Positions 22,066 through 29,789 of a stretch of 64,000 nt of DNA are shown here, in pieces. A program made the position numbers and the translations under genes. The stretch is from Prostheceraeus crozeri. Taxonomy: Eukaryota; Platyhelminthes; Polycladida; Euryleptidae. The first letter of the stretch is position 1; each line of letters starts with the position of its first letter. The DNA is taken from the NCBI GenBank assembly GCA_907163375.1, contig CAJQUW010000947.1, positions 124,001 through 188,000 on the forward strand. The letters run 5' to 3'. The notes under the pieces were generated by a model, which saw only the letters and a program-made list of their open reading frames with translations, was not told where the DNA came from and ran no database searches.

Positions 22066-23361
22066 TTAAGTTTCATCATATAATGTTTTATCAAAAGATA
22101 ATTTAATTTTTTTTTCACTAACTATTGATTCATCATCATCATCATAAATTGTTTCTTCATCATCATCATAAATTGTTTCTTCATCATCATAAATTACACT
22201 TTTTGGTATAGGATGCCCTTCCATGATAGGATACCATTCTCTTATTGGAATATCTAACTCTAAATTACATCTTTTATCTGATAATAATATAATAGAGAAA
22301 AATATTGGTCTTTGATCTCTTTTGGAAAATTTAATAACACCACCATAATCTGAATCACTTTTAGTTTTTGTTAAAGATGATAAAATTTTAAATTGATTAG
22401 ATGTAAATCCTAATTTAAATTTTGTAGACCCGACACATAGTTGTCTAACAGTATCTTCAACTATACCATCATTATTATTTTCAATTGTAAGAAAATGAAA
22501 TTTAGATAAATTTTTATAATTACTAATATTTTTATAATCTTTTTTACCATTTACACCTTTTTCAGATGTTACAGAATCATCATTATTATCATAAGATTCT
22601 TTAAGATCGGGCAAAGCCCTAGAACCTTCAGTTCGTTTATTATGAATATGATTATGGTCATTGTTAATAGTATAAGGTGTAGTCCACATATAAATTTTCT
22701 CTTGTTGAGCTAAACCATTTATATAAGATTTTAACAAATTAATATTTAAGTTTGAATATAATCCTATATATGTATCATCATCATATCTTTGCGGCATTTC
22801 TAATGTTTCTTGTTTATAAATTGTGTCTCTATAATAAACTTGACATAATAATTCTTCATTATGTTTTTTACTCTCTATGTGAATGTTATATTGATTTTGA
22901 TCGTCAACAAATAATCTAATTTTTTCTTTCGAAAAAGATTTTAATTTTTTAACTAATTCTTTAATATTGATATAATTAATAATTTTAGTTTCTATCCAAT
23001 CAGTATTACTAATTGGTAACACTGCTCTAATAAACCCATAAACATTATTATGACCTATTATAACCATATTTTCTTTATTTAATTCAACATAAGCTACATC
23101 ATTATATTTACTTACAATCTCCATAAATTTAATAAATGGATCCCCCGGAAATAAACAATAATTAGTTTCTATAGAAGGTAAACCTTTAGTCTGCTCTCTA
23201 AATATTTCGGCTTGTAATAGAAATAAAATATTAACATCTATACATGGATTATTATTATTATTATTATCAAAACATTTATTTTCAAATCCCGTTGATCTCG
23301 TCGAATAAGAAGAACAGGATGATGCGGGCGAATATAATTTTTTTAAATTTGGATTTTCCAT
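22066..23361 (-). CDS. Element 1 unknown protein, possibly sliding-clamp-like
   Basis: 431 residues. After a low-complexity Ser/Asn-rich start, residues 70-230 alternate predicted strands and helices. They include INIKELVKKLKSF followed by KIRLFVDDQNQYNIHIES, which resembles the arrangement in PCNA-type clamps. A Lys/Asn/Asp-rich linker with one in-frame hairpin repeat (RTEGSRALPD) precedes a second beta-rich block. The C-terminus has three tandem acidic repeats of the type IYDDDEET. It lies directly upstream of the polymerase gene on the same strand, where a processivity factor would make sense. The clamp reading is only suggestive. Confidence 0.7.
   Translation of the reverse strand: MENPNLKKLYSPASSCSSYSTRSTGFENKCFDNNNNNNPCIDVNILFLLQAEIFREQTKGLPSIETNYCLFPGDPFIKFMEIVSKYNDVAYVELNKENMVIIGHNNVYGFIRAVLPISNTDWIETKIINYINIKELVKKLKSFSKEKIRLFVDDQNQYNIHIESKKHNEELLCQVYYRDTIYKQETLEMPQRYDDDTYIGLYSNLNINLLKSYINGLAQQEKIYMWTTPYTINNDHNHIHNKRTEGSRALPDLKESYDNNDDSVTSEKGVNGKKDYKNISNYKNLSKFHFLTIENNNDGIVEDTVRQLCVGSTKFKLGFTSNQFKILSSLTKTKSDSDYGGVIKFSKRDQRPIFFSIILLSDKRCNLELDIPIREWYPIMEGHPIPKSVIYDDEETIYDDDEETIYDDDDESIVSEKKIKLSFDKTLYDET
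22606..22637. repeat. Double-hairpin repeat inside the clamp-like gene
   Basis: GGGC-AAA-GCCC, spacer TA, GAAC-CTTCA-GTTC. It encodes RTEGSRALPD in a disordered linker. Confidence 0.8.
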
Positions 23362-23434
23362 TTTTTATTTTTATTAGAAAAAATTTTATTTTTTATTTTT
23401 ATTAGAAAAAATTTTATTTTTTTATTGTTAAAAA

Positions 23435-24322
23435 ATGATGTTACCAAATGTTGGTGGAGGTGCATATATACCGAATAATCGTGAATCAGAAATAGAACTA
23501 GAAAATTATATAATGAAAACTGGAGACGTTTTATCTGGTCCATTGCATCTTTCTATTCTTCCGCAACAAAATACAGAGTTAACAAATAAACAATATGTTG
23601 ATACACAAATCAATGACTTAAAGGAAAAATATATAAACGATGTTATGGTTCCGCTGATGAACGAATTAAAGTTGCTAAAACTTAATGACAAATCATTAAA
23701 CGAAAAATTATTAAAACTTGATAAAAAGGATAGAGAGCTAGAAGCAGATATAGCAAAACTATTTAAAAAGATTTCAGAACAATCAAAAATTTTAATATTA
23801 CTTTCTTTAAATTTAAAATCTGCAGTCATTAAAAATAAACATCAGATAAAAATGTTAAAAGAACAATTAGAAGATGAAATAGAAAAACTACCTGAAAGAA
23901 TTAAAAAAAATTTAAAGCAGTTACAAACTACATTCCAAAAAAGTGTGAATGAATTGAGTTCTAAAATTGCTCAACAAATTAAAAAAATAAATCAATTAAA
24001 AATTGAAGTAAAATCACTTAATGAAAAAGTTGATAAAATGAAAACTCTGAAAATCAATTTAGAAAATGAATTAAAGAAAAATTTACAAGAAAACTCTAAA
24101 GAAAATAAAGAACAGTTAGATTCCGTTAAAAGAAAAGTAGATGGTCTTAAAGTTCAATTAAATGCTTTAAAAACAGAATTAAAGAAAAGTGAGAAAAAAT
24201 TAGAAATGACTGAAAAAGAAATTAAAGTACATCACACGCTTCTTGATGCAATAGATAAAGTGCAACAAGCAATTAATAAAGTTATCTCGAAGTTGTTGTC
24301 CATTCATAAACGTAAATCTTAG
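23435..24322 (+). CDS. Element 1 coiled-coil protein with tail-fibre-like motif
   Basis: 295 residues. Near residue 29, MKTGDVLSGPLHL is followed about 15 residues later by LTNKQYVD. This pair resembles the trimerisation and knitting motif of phage and virus tail-fibre proteins. The rest, residues 60-290, is almost entirely heptad-patterned Lys/Glu/Leu coiled coil. No C-terminal receptor-binding head is apparent. It starts the rightward block of structural genes. A fibre or spike-shaft role is my inference. The start is the first of two adjacent ATG codons, in AAAAAATG context. The frame is intact. Confidence 0.75.
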   Translation: MMLPNVGGGAYIPNNRESEIELENYIMKTGDVLSGPLHLSILPQQNTELTNKQYVDTQINDLKEKYINDVMVPLMNELKLLKLNDKSLNEKLLKLDKKDRELEADIAKLFKKISEQSKILILLSLNLKSAVIKNKHQIKMLKEQLEDEIEKLPERIKKNLKQLQTTFQKSVNELSSKIAQQIKKINQLKIEVKSLNEKVDKMKTLKINLENELKKNLQENSKENKEQLDSVKRKVDGLKVQLNALKTELKKSEKKLEMTEKEIKVHHTLLDAIDKVQQAINKVISKLLSIHKRKS

Positions 24323-24507
24323 TGTAAATATTAACTTAAATATTTTTTACTTACAAAAAATAAAAATCATAAAAAATATAAATATAATTTTAAAAATATA
24401 AAAATATAAATATAATTTAAAAAATATAAATATAATTTTAAAAATATAAAAGTATAAATATAATTTTTAAAAAAAATTTAAAAATATAAAAGTATATAAT
24501 TTTAAAA

Positions 24508-24681
24508 ATGGATAAAATTAGAGCTAATAATTTTAAAAGAATAAAACAATTAGAAGAGTTAATAAAACAAAGAAATATTATGAAAGAAAATCATAGAATA
24601 AAAAGAATGATTGATGCAGATTTGGTTCCTGATAAAGTTAAACCAAAAACCCAATCTGCAAAACTTAAGAACAAAAAATAA
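24508..24681 (+). CDS. Element 1 short protein, truncated paralogue of the 16291-17127 gene
   Basis: 57 residues, starting at an ATG in TTTAAAAATG context and ending with TAA. The first 29 residues match the start of the protein at 16291-17127 with only three substitutions (Val4 to Ile, Asp7 to Asn, Asp16 to Glu). After that it diverges into a Lys-rich tail ending KLKNKK. It is a small highly basic protein in the structural-gene block. It could be an independent gene made by partial duplication, or a remnant; conservation of its frame favours a gene. Confidence 0.65.
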   Translation: MDKIRANNFKRIKQLEELIKQRNIMKENHRIKRMIDADLVPDKVKPKTQSAKLKNKK

Positions 24682-24701
24682 ACATTTTTTTATAATGGAC
24701 A

Positions 24702-24770
24702 TCGGTTCATGGGTCAACGGAGATGTCTTCCAGGGCTTCGCGCTTCGCGCTTCGCGCTTCACCCGTATTT
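24702..24770. repeat. Expanded double-hairpin repeat in an intergenic gap
   Basis: ACATCGG and a GAGATGTC half, then AGGGCTTCGC followed by three copies of GCGCTTC and CACCCG. The tandem expansion sits where the GGGC-TTC-GCCC hairpin would be. It lies between two + strand genes. Confidence 0.7.
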
Positions 24771-24806
24771 ATATTTTTTCCCAAAAGTCAAATTTATTAC
24801 TAAAAA

Positions 24807-25289
24807 ATGCCTATAATTTATAAACATAATCTTAAACAATTTGCTTCAAATCAAAAAATTGCTCATGAACCACGTATGAATCCGGTTTACCATTATGATA
24901 ATAGAGAAACCGTTCAAAAAGAAGGGGATGGCATCTTTTCTGGTATTGGTAGTATCGTTAACTTAATTAAAAATAATAAAGATTTGATTACATCTGCTGC
25001 AAAAGGAGCAGCTGCTATAGGTAGTACAGCTAGTGCAATATCAAATGCTGTCAAGTCTCAAAACGAATTAAAACAACTAGAAGCTATTCGTAAACTCAAG
25101 AATGATTCTGAAGAACTAAAAAAATTAAAAAAACTTTCAGATGAAACAAAAAATAAAATTGCTAACATAGCTGTAGAGGGTGAAACCTTGAGGAGCGGAG
25201 CTCCGTCTAATAGTAAACAAAATGAAAAAACAATTGAAGAAATAAGAGGTAATGGCATTCATAGCGGAGCTGGTCTAGCAAAATTCTAA
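24807..25289 (+). CDS. Element 1 virion-like small protein
   Basis: 160 residues. The N-terminus is basic. Residues 45-85 are hydrophobic and Ala/Gly/Ser-rich (SAAKGAAAIGSTASAIS), followed by a charged helix of Lys/Glu/Leu. The C-terminus ends GNGIHSGAGLAKF. Ala/Gly-rich amphipathic segments of this kind are typical of small membrane-active or core proteins in Mavericks and adenoviruses. A short hairpin, GGAGC-GGA-GCTCC at 25192-25204, lies in frame and encodes RSGAPS. The ATG context is TAAAAAATG. It is directly upstream of the major capsid gene, which supports a virion role. Confidence 0.7.
   Translation: MPIIYKHNLKQFASNQKIAHEPRMNPVYHYDNRETVQKEGDGIFSGIGSIVNLIKNNKDLITSAAKGAAAIGSTASAISNAVKSQNELKQLEAIRKLKNDSEELKKLKKLSDETKNKIANIAVEGETLRSGAPSNSKQNEKTIEEIRGNGIHSGAGLAKF
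25192..25204. repeat. Single hairpin of the repeat family inside a virion-like gene
   Basis: GGAGC-GGA-GCTCC; only the first hairpin of the family is recognisable. It encodes part of LRSGAPSN. Confidence 0.6.
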
Positions 25290-25358
25290 AATTATATTTT
25301 AGTAAAAATTTTTTTCTGTCTGTGAGAAAAACAAAAAGTCAAATTATTTTTTATAAAA

Positions 25359-26693
25359 ATGTCTTCGCTTATCGAAAATAAATTTAGATTAGACGATCCT
25401 CCGTTCGTCAGTTATAATCAAAAAAAGAATGACTATATAAGAATTGCTATGAATCCCGGATCTTCCAGTAGAGTAAATACTGGAGGAGATTTAATCTTTG
25501 AAGTTGATAATCAGCAGAGTTATTTATATTTACCTGATTCATTTTTACACTGCGAATATTCTTTATATAGTGATGCTAATTTTACAACACCATTACCAGA
25601 TACCGATAATATTACACTAGAGAATAATTTTTTCCCAAGTTTATTTACACAAATGCGTTTAGATGTTGCAACTCAAAATATAGAAACAATAAGTGATTCT
25701 CCAGGTGTAATTGATACAATGCTTAGATTTATAACAATTGGTGAAAATAATAAAAAGTATGAAATCGAAGGTTGGTTTCCTGATACTAATGATGGTATAA
25801 TTGTTGATGATTTAACTCACGCCGGAACAGATGCCGCAGGAATTGCGAAAGATGTAGAAAATATTGCAAAACATTTAAATAAAACAAATAATGATGCATA
25901 TAAAGAAAGACGTGAATTTAACAAAAAAAGTAAACAGACAGTTAATTGGCCATTGTCTCCATTATTCGGATATTTAGATTATGATAAAATATCATATCAA
26001 TTAAAATTTAAATTAATAATTCATCGCACAGCCAATAATGAATTAATCTTTTTTGGTAAGACTGGGAAAAAAGCATATTTAAAAATTGATAGACTTGAAT
26101 GGTGGATTAAGCATATTACTCCTAGTTTAGAGGTTGAAACAGCTATTGCAAAAAGATTAAATACTAACAAACCAATTCCAGTTAATTTTCTAAAGCGTAC
26201 TGCTAGTTCAGTAACTTTTTCCGAACAAAGATTTAACTGGCATTTTACTAGAACTGCGAATACCCCAAGATATTTATTACTAACATTTCAAAGAAATAAT
26301 TCTCCAAGTTTTGATAAGAACAATAATATCTTCCATATTAATACAATTCGAAGTTTACAAGTTTCATTAAATCAAACTCGATATCCAATTGATCCATTAA
26401 GATTCGATGATACCAATAATCAATTTATGGAAGGATATGATTCTTATAGAAATCTTTGTATAGAATTTGGAGTTGAACCACAATTAACTCCTGGAGATTG
26501 GAGACATTTATATCCAATTTTCTGTTTCGATTTAAGTGCACAATCTGAAGATATTATTAAAAATGGTTGTGATGTAACAATTAATATTGAAAAGAAAGAT
26601 TCCACAACTTCATTGATGGCTTATGGTTTATTGCTAGAAGATGCAAAATATTCTATTGAAATTCTTAATGGAAAGATGGTTAGGATTAGTTAA
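25359..26693 (+). CDS. Element 1 major capsid protein (double jelly-roll)
   Basis: 444 residues. Near the N-terminus a segment of the form VNTGGDLIFEVDNQQSYLYL, followed by an FFPSLFTQMRLDV strand, matches the pattern of Maverick capsid proteins. The alternating strand-rich composition with Trp/Tyr/Phe in the second half (PLSPLFGYLDYDK, LEWWIKHI) fits a second jelly roll. The C-terminus is a clear beta strand with short tail, YSIEILNGKMVRIS. It forms the icosahedral shell as trimers. It is shorter than some Maverick hexons, which often exceed 600 residues. It is the only large structural gene in the + block. No hairpin repeat is inserted in it, which may reflect strong constraint. Confidence 0.85.
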   Translation: MSSLIENKFRLDDPPFVSYNQKKNDYIRIAMNPGSSSRVNTGGDLIFEVDNQQSYLYLPDSFLHCEYSLYSDANFTTPLPDTDNITLENNFFPSLFTQMRLDVATQNIETISDSPGVIDTMLRFITIGENNKKYEIEGWFPDTNDGIIVDDLTHAGTDAAGIAKDVENIAKHLNKTNNDAYKERREFNKKSKQTVNWPLSPLFGYLDYDKISYQLKFKLIIHRTANNELIFFGKTGKKAYLKIDRLEWWIKHITPSLEVETAIAKRLNTNKPIPVNFLKRTASSVTFSEQRFNWHFTRTANTPRYLLLTFQRNNSPSFDKNNNIFHINTIRSLQVSLNQTRYPIDPLRFDDTNNQFMEGYDSYRNLCIEFGVEPQLTPGDWRHLYPIFCFDLSAQSEDIIKNGCDVTINIEKKDSTTSLMAYGLLLEDAKYSIEILNGKMVRIS

Positions 26694-26701
26694 TAACCTG
26701 A

Positions 26702-26755
26702 GGACCCTTGGTCCGATCGGCTAAAGCGCTAAAGCCAGAGGAGCTTCGCTCCGAT
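26702..26755. repeat. Hairpin plus double-hairpin repeat after the capsid gene
   Basis: Immediately after the stop codon: GGACC-CTT-GGTCC, then ATCGGCTAAAGC with a GCTAAAGCC duplication, AGA, GGAGC-TTC-GCTCC, GAT. The position would allow it to act as a 3' end signal. A related CTCAGGACC remnant follows the next gene at 27446. Confidence 0.75.
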
Positions 26756-26759
26756 AGGT

Positions 26760-26899
26760 TAATTAAAATTTTTTCATAACTAGAATAGATTTAAATTTTT
26801 TGTTAACTTAAAATTTCTTAACTAAAAATTTTTCATAACTAGAATAGATTTAAATTTTTTGATAACTTTAAATTCTTAACTTAAAATTTTTTATTAAAA
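26760..26899. repeat. Direct repeat upstream of the next gene
   Basis: AACTAGAATAGATTTAAATT and flanking AT sequence occur twice, at about 26777 and 26838. Probable promoter region of the gene at 26900. Confidence 0.6.
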
Positions 26900-27442
26900 A
26901 TGTCGCAAGCGAAAAGTAATATTAATAATAAAACTGTTGAATTAAAATTACGTAATATTGTTGACAAAAATACCCCTAAAACTATTACTATTAATAAAAA
27001 AAAGTATTACATAAGTAAACCAATGATAGAGAATATTAAATTACAAGAAGAAAAGAATGGTGGGATTCTCCCATTAATTCCACTAATAATAGGAGGCATA
27101 GCTGCAGCAGGAAGTGTTGCAGGTGGAACAGCTGGTATTGTCCAAGCAGTAAATAAAAATAAATCAGAGAAGGCAGCATTAGAAGAACAAAAACGTCATA
27201 ATAGGGAGTTAGAGAAAGTTGCTAGGGGTGAAGGGACATCGGTTCATGGAACATCGGAGATGTCTTCTAGGGCTTCGCCCGAAGGAAAAGGAGTAGTAGA
27301 TAATTTTATTAGTAAATTAAAATTAGTTGATGAAGGAAAACGAGTTCTTAAAAATATTCTCCACAATGTTGATGATTTAATTGAAATTAAAGAAACTAAA
27401 GATGGTTCTGGAATATATCTAAGTCCTAGTATGATTCGGTAA
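26900..27442 (+). CDS. Element 1 pX/pVI-like minor virion protein
   Basis: 180 residues. A basic N-terminus with PKTITINKKKYYISKPMI is followed by the hydrophobic segment GGILPLIPLIIGGIAAAGSV AGG and a Lys/Glu-rich helix. It ends with a GSGIYLSPSMIR motif. The hydrophobic Gly/Ala run and the C-terminal GxGIYL motif are, to my knowledge, common in a Maverick virion protein comparable to adenovirus core and membrane-lytic precursors. An in-frame double-hairpin repeat (27234-27281) encodes GTSVHGTSEMSSRASPEG between helix and C-terminal domain. It is followed by six 18-bp repeats and the integrase gene. Confidence 0.75.
   Translation: MSQAKSNINNKTVELKLRNIVDKNTPKTITINKKKYYISKPMIENIKLQEEKNGGILPLIPLIIGGIAAAGSVAGGTAGIVQAVNKNKSEKAALEEQKRHNRELEKVARGEGTSVHGTSEMSSRASPEGKGVVDNFISKLKLVDEGKRVLKNILHNVDDLIEIKETKDGSGIYLSPSMIR
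27234..27281. repeat. Double-hairpin repeat inside the pX-like gene
   Basis: GACATCGG, GGAACATCGG and AGATGTC, then TTCTA, GGGC-TTC-GCCC. It is in frame and encodes TSEMSSRASPE, the same peptide as the polymerase copy at 21491. Confidence 0.8.
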
Positions 27443-27469
27443 TAACCTCAGGACCTTTGTTTCTTTTCG

Positions 27470-27575
27470 GTAAAACAATTTTTTTTATCTTCTTAATTTT
27501 TTTTATCTTCTTAATTTTTTTTATCTTCTTAATTTTTTTTATCTTCTTAATTTTTTTTATCTTCTTAATTTTTTT
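27470..27575. repeat. 18-bp tandem repeat upstream of the integrase gene
   Basis: Six copies of TTTTTTATCTTCTTAATT between the pX-like and integrase genes. Probable promoter or spacer. Confidence 0.9.
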
Positions 27576-27587
27576 TTATCTTTTAAA

Positions 27588-28955
27588 ATGAATACTAAAA
27601 ATTCCGAAAATTTAATTAAATTAAAAATTTCTAATTTAGATTTATTGAATTATCTATTAAACAAAAATAAAAACTCAAACTGTAAAATTTATGAAGGTAA
27701 CGACGATAAACAAAGTTTGGTTACTACCTACGGTGGTGATATACAAAAAACATTAGAAAACTTTCCTGGATTTATTTGGAGTAAATATTCGAAAGAAAAA
27801 CATCTTCCTGGTCATTCATATACTGGGCCAGGAACTCGATTAGATATAAGACTAGATGAGAATAATAATCCGAAACCAGGTGAAGAACCAATAAATAGAG
27901 TAGATGCCGCCGCTTACAGGCATGATTTAGCTTATCGAAATCATGATCTAAGTTCTCGTCATGCAGCTGATAAGAAGATGATTCAAGAATTAGATAGTAT
28001 TCAGAATCCTACATTTAGAGAAAAAATTGAAAGAATGTTTGTTAAGAAAGCTTTACAAGCTAAAATATTATTCGGTCAGGGTTTAAATGAAACTAATAAC
28101 CCTGAGAGCAACGCTCGAAATCATAATTCAGACGTTTATGCATCTGAAATTCATAAAGAATATAGAAAGCCTAAATATTTATTAAAAGTAAAAGTATTTA
28201 ATAAAGATGATATTTGGAGTGCTGATCTTATTCATATGCCGAATGAAAGGGACCGAACCGAAGGTTCTAAGACAAAGTCTGACTACAAATACGCATTGAC
28301 AGTTATAGATTTATATACACGATACGCTTGGGTAAAACCTTTAAAAAATAAAAGTGGTCTTTCAGTTAAATATGCGTTTGAAGAAATCTTTAAAGAAAGT
28401 AATAGAAAGCCAAAAAAATTGTTTGTTGATAAAGGGTCGGAATTTTATAACCGAAACGTTCAGCCACTATTTGAAACTGTTTATTCAACTGAAAACGCTG
28501 GGAAGGCCGTAGTGATAGAAAGATTCAATCGGACGTTAAAAAATAAAATTTTCAAGAAATTTACTCAGCAAGGAAATCAGAAATGGTTAAAAATATTACC
28601 AGGAATTGTGGAAGAGTACAATAATAAAGTTCATTCTGGTATTGAAGAAACTCCAAAGAATGCTTCTGACGACCCTGATTTGATACGAAAGAAAATATTC
28701 GAGAATAATAATTTGAATGAGAGTAATCCGAATTTGCAGAAACTTAAGCCGAAATTTAAAATTGGAGATAGAGTTAGAATATTTAAATATAAGAACAAAT
28801 TTGAAAAAGGCTTTGTTGGCTATTGGACTAAAGAAATATTTGAAGTTTGCAAAATAAATAAAACTTATCCGATTACTTATGAAATTAAAGATTTAGATAA
28901 TGAGGATATCAGAGGTCGTTTTTATCAAAATGAATTACAGAAAACAGAGCTTTAA
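27588..28955 (+). CDS. Element 1 phospholipase A2-integrase fusion protein
   Basis: 455 residues in one frame. The N-terminal domain is parvovirus VP1-type phospholipase A2: calcium loop YTGPGT at 78-83 and catalytic HDLAY with His112-Asp113. Residues 205-330 are a retroviral-type integrase core with DDE residues Asp213 (WSADLI), Asp281 (FVDKGSEF) and Glu311 (VIERFNRT). The C-terminus (about 385-455) is an SH3/chromo-like DNA-binding domain with GDRVRIFKYKNKFEKGF and FYQNELQ. I see no N-terminal HHCC zinc domain; the phospholipase takes its place. Phospholipase would act during entry and integrase at insertion, so processing may separate them. A hairpin repeat inserts DRTEGSKTKSD just after the first catalytic Asp. 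Confidence 0.9.
   Translation: MNTKNSENLIKLKISNLDLLNYLLNKNKNSNCKIYEGNDDKQSLVTTYGGDIQKTLENFPGFIWSKYSKEKHLPGHSYTGPGTRLDIRLDENNNPKPGEEPINRVDAAAYRHDLAYRNHDLSSRHAADKKMIQELDSIQNPTFREKIERMFVKKALQAKILFGQGLNETNNPESNARNHNSDVYASEIHKEYRKPKYLLKVKVFNKDDIWSADLIHMPNERDRTEGSKTKSDYKYALTVIDLYTRYAWVKPLKNKSGLSVKYAFEEIFKESNRKPKKLFVDKGSEFYNRNVQPLFETVYSTENAGKAVVIERFNRTLKNKIFKKFTQQGNQKWLKILPGIVEEYNNKVHSGIEETPKNASDDPDLIRKKIFENNNLNESNPNLQKLKPKFKIGDRVRIFKYKNKFEKGFVGYWTKEIFEVCKINKTYPITYEIKDLDNEDIRGRFYQNELQKTEL
28249..28282. repeat. Double-hairpin repeat inside the integrase core
   Basis: GAACC-GAA-GGTTC at 28255-28267, spacer TA, AGAC-AAA-GTCT at 28270-28280. The second stem differs from all other copies yet pairs fully. 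It encodes RTEGSKTKSD. Confidence 0.85.
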
Positions 28956-28989
28956 CCTTTAGGTGGCGCTTTAGCTAGCTTCGCTTGAG

Positions 28990-29451
28990 TTATAGATTGT
29001 TTAACTCTAACATAATATCTAGAAATGATACTCCTTTTTGTAATTTAAATAAAACATAAAGACATAATTGGCCACAATAAGTTGTTCCCGGTTTTTGAAT
29101 TTGAAACGTATTGTATGTTCCCGTTCCAAGTAATTCTTTTACTTCATTTGTAGGTGGAAGCCCGTATGAGTCAAAATAATAATTATCTCCGTTTTTACTA
29201 AAGATACCTGCTGACCAATGTACGCCGTTTTGGTCTGAAGTGTGAAGATTCGTTATGAAATTTACAGTTATTGATGGAACTTTGTTCCGGGAACTGAAGG
29301 TTCCTGATGGCCTATTTTTTAGGAATTGTAATTCGTTTCTCATTAGAACATGAAAATTCTTTATTCCTAATTCATTTGCGATTTTCTTTAGGTCGAAATT
29401 TGTCGTAGTTTGCGTTCCATATAATTTAAAAAACTCATTTATGTTGCTCAT
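28990..29451 (-). CDS. Element 1 adenain-type cysteine protease
   Basis: 153 residues. The catalytic triad fits adenovirus and Maverick maturation proteases: His78 in GVHWSAG, Asp94 in YYFDSYGLPP and Cys126 in TTYCGQLC. The family cleaves capsid precursor proteins during virion maturation. It is on the minus strand, converging with the integrase gene. An in-frame hairpin repeat (29276-29304) encodes SGTFSSRNKVP at residues 49-59, just before the conserved beta strand that leads to the catalytic His. The frame is intact. The ATG is preceded by TTATAAA. Confidence 0.93.
   Translation of the reverse strand: MSNINEFFKLYGTQTTTNFDLKKIANELGIKNFHVLMRNELQFLKNRPSGTFSSRNKVPSITVNFITNLHTSDQNGVHWSAGIFSKNGDNYYFDSYGLPPTNEVKELLGTGTYNTFQIQKPGTTYCGQLCLYVLFKLQKGVSFLDIMLELNNL
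29276..29304. repeat. Double-hairpin repeat inside the protease gene
   Basis: GGAAC-TTT-GTTCC followed at once by GGAAC-TGAAG-GTTCC (bases 29290-29304), sharing a G. Stems differ from the standard type but pair perfectly. Confidence 0.8.
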
Positions 29452-29484
29452 TTTATAATAAAAAAATTTCTTAAGAGACCCCTA

Positions 29485-29665
29485 GAAGTCAGAAGGGGGG
29501 GGGTATTGATTTAAAACTGGTCTCTAATGATGTCTTTCCTTACTACTTAGTCAGAAGGGGGTATTGATTTAAAACATTTTTATAATGATGACTTTCCTTA
29601 CTACTTGGGGGGGGGGTATTGATTTAAAACTGGTCTCTAATGATGTCTTTCTTTACTACTTATTC
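29485..29665. repeat. About 60-70-bp tandem repeats with G runs
   Basis: Three copies of a unit containing GGGGGTATTGATTTAAAAC, an AATGATG-CTTTC stretch and TTACTACTT. It lies immediately upstream of the protease gene. Confidence 0.85.
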
Positions 29666-29789
29666 GATTTTGAAATTATTTAATTTAATCTAAATTTAAA
29701 CGTTACATTGTTGCATTGTGTTAGTGTTTAACTACATAGAGTTGGTGTTTCGCTCATCTTTTAACAATAGTAAGTCATTACTCATCAAT

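Noticed and set aside
14405-29451. Introns in element-1 genes
   Set aside because: All main frames are continuous from ATG to stop with complete domains; no splice sites are needed.
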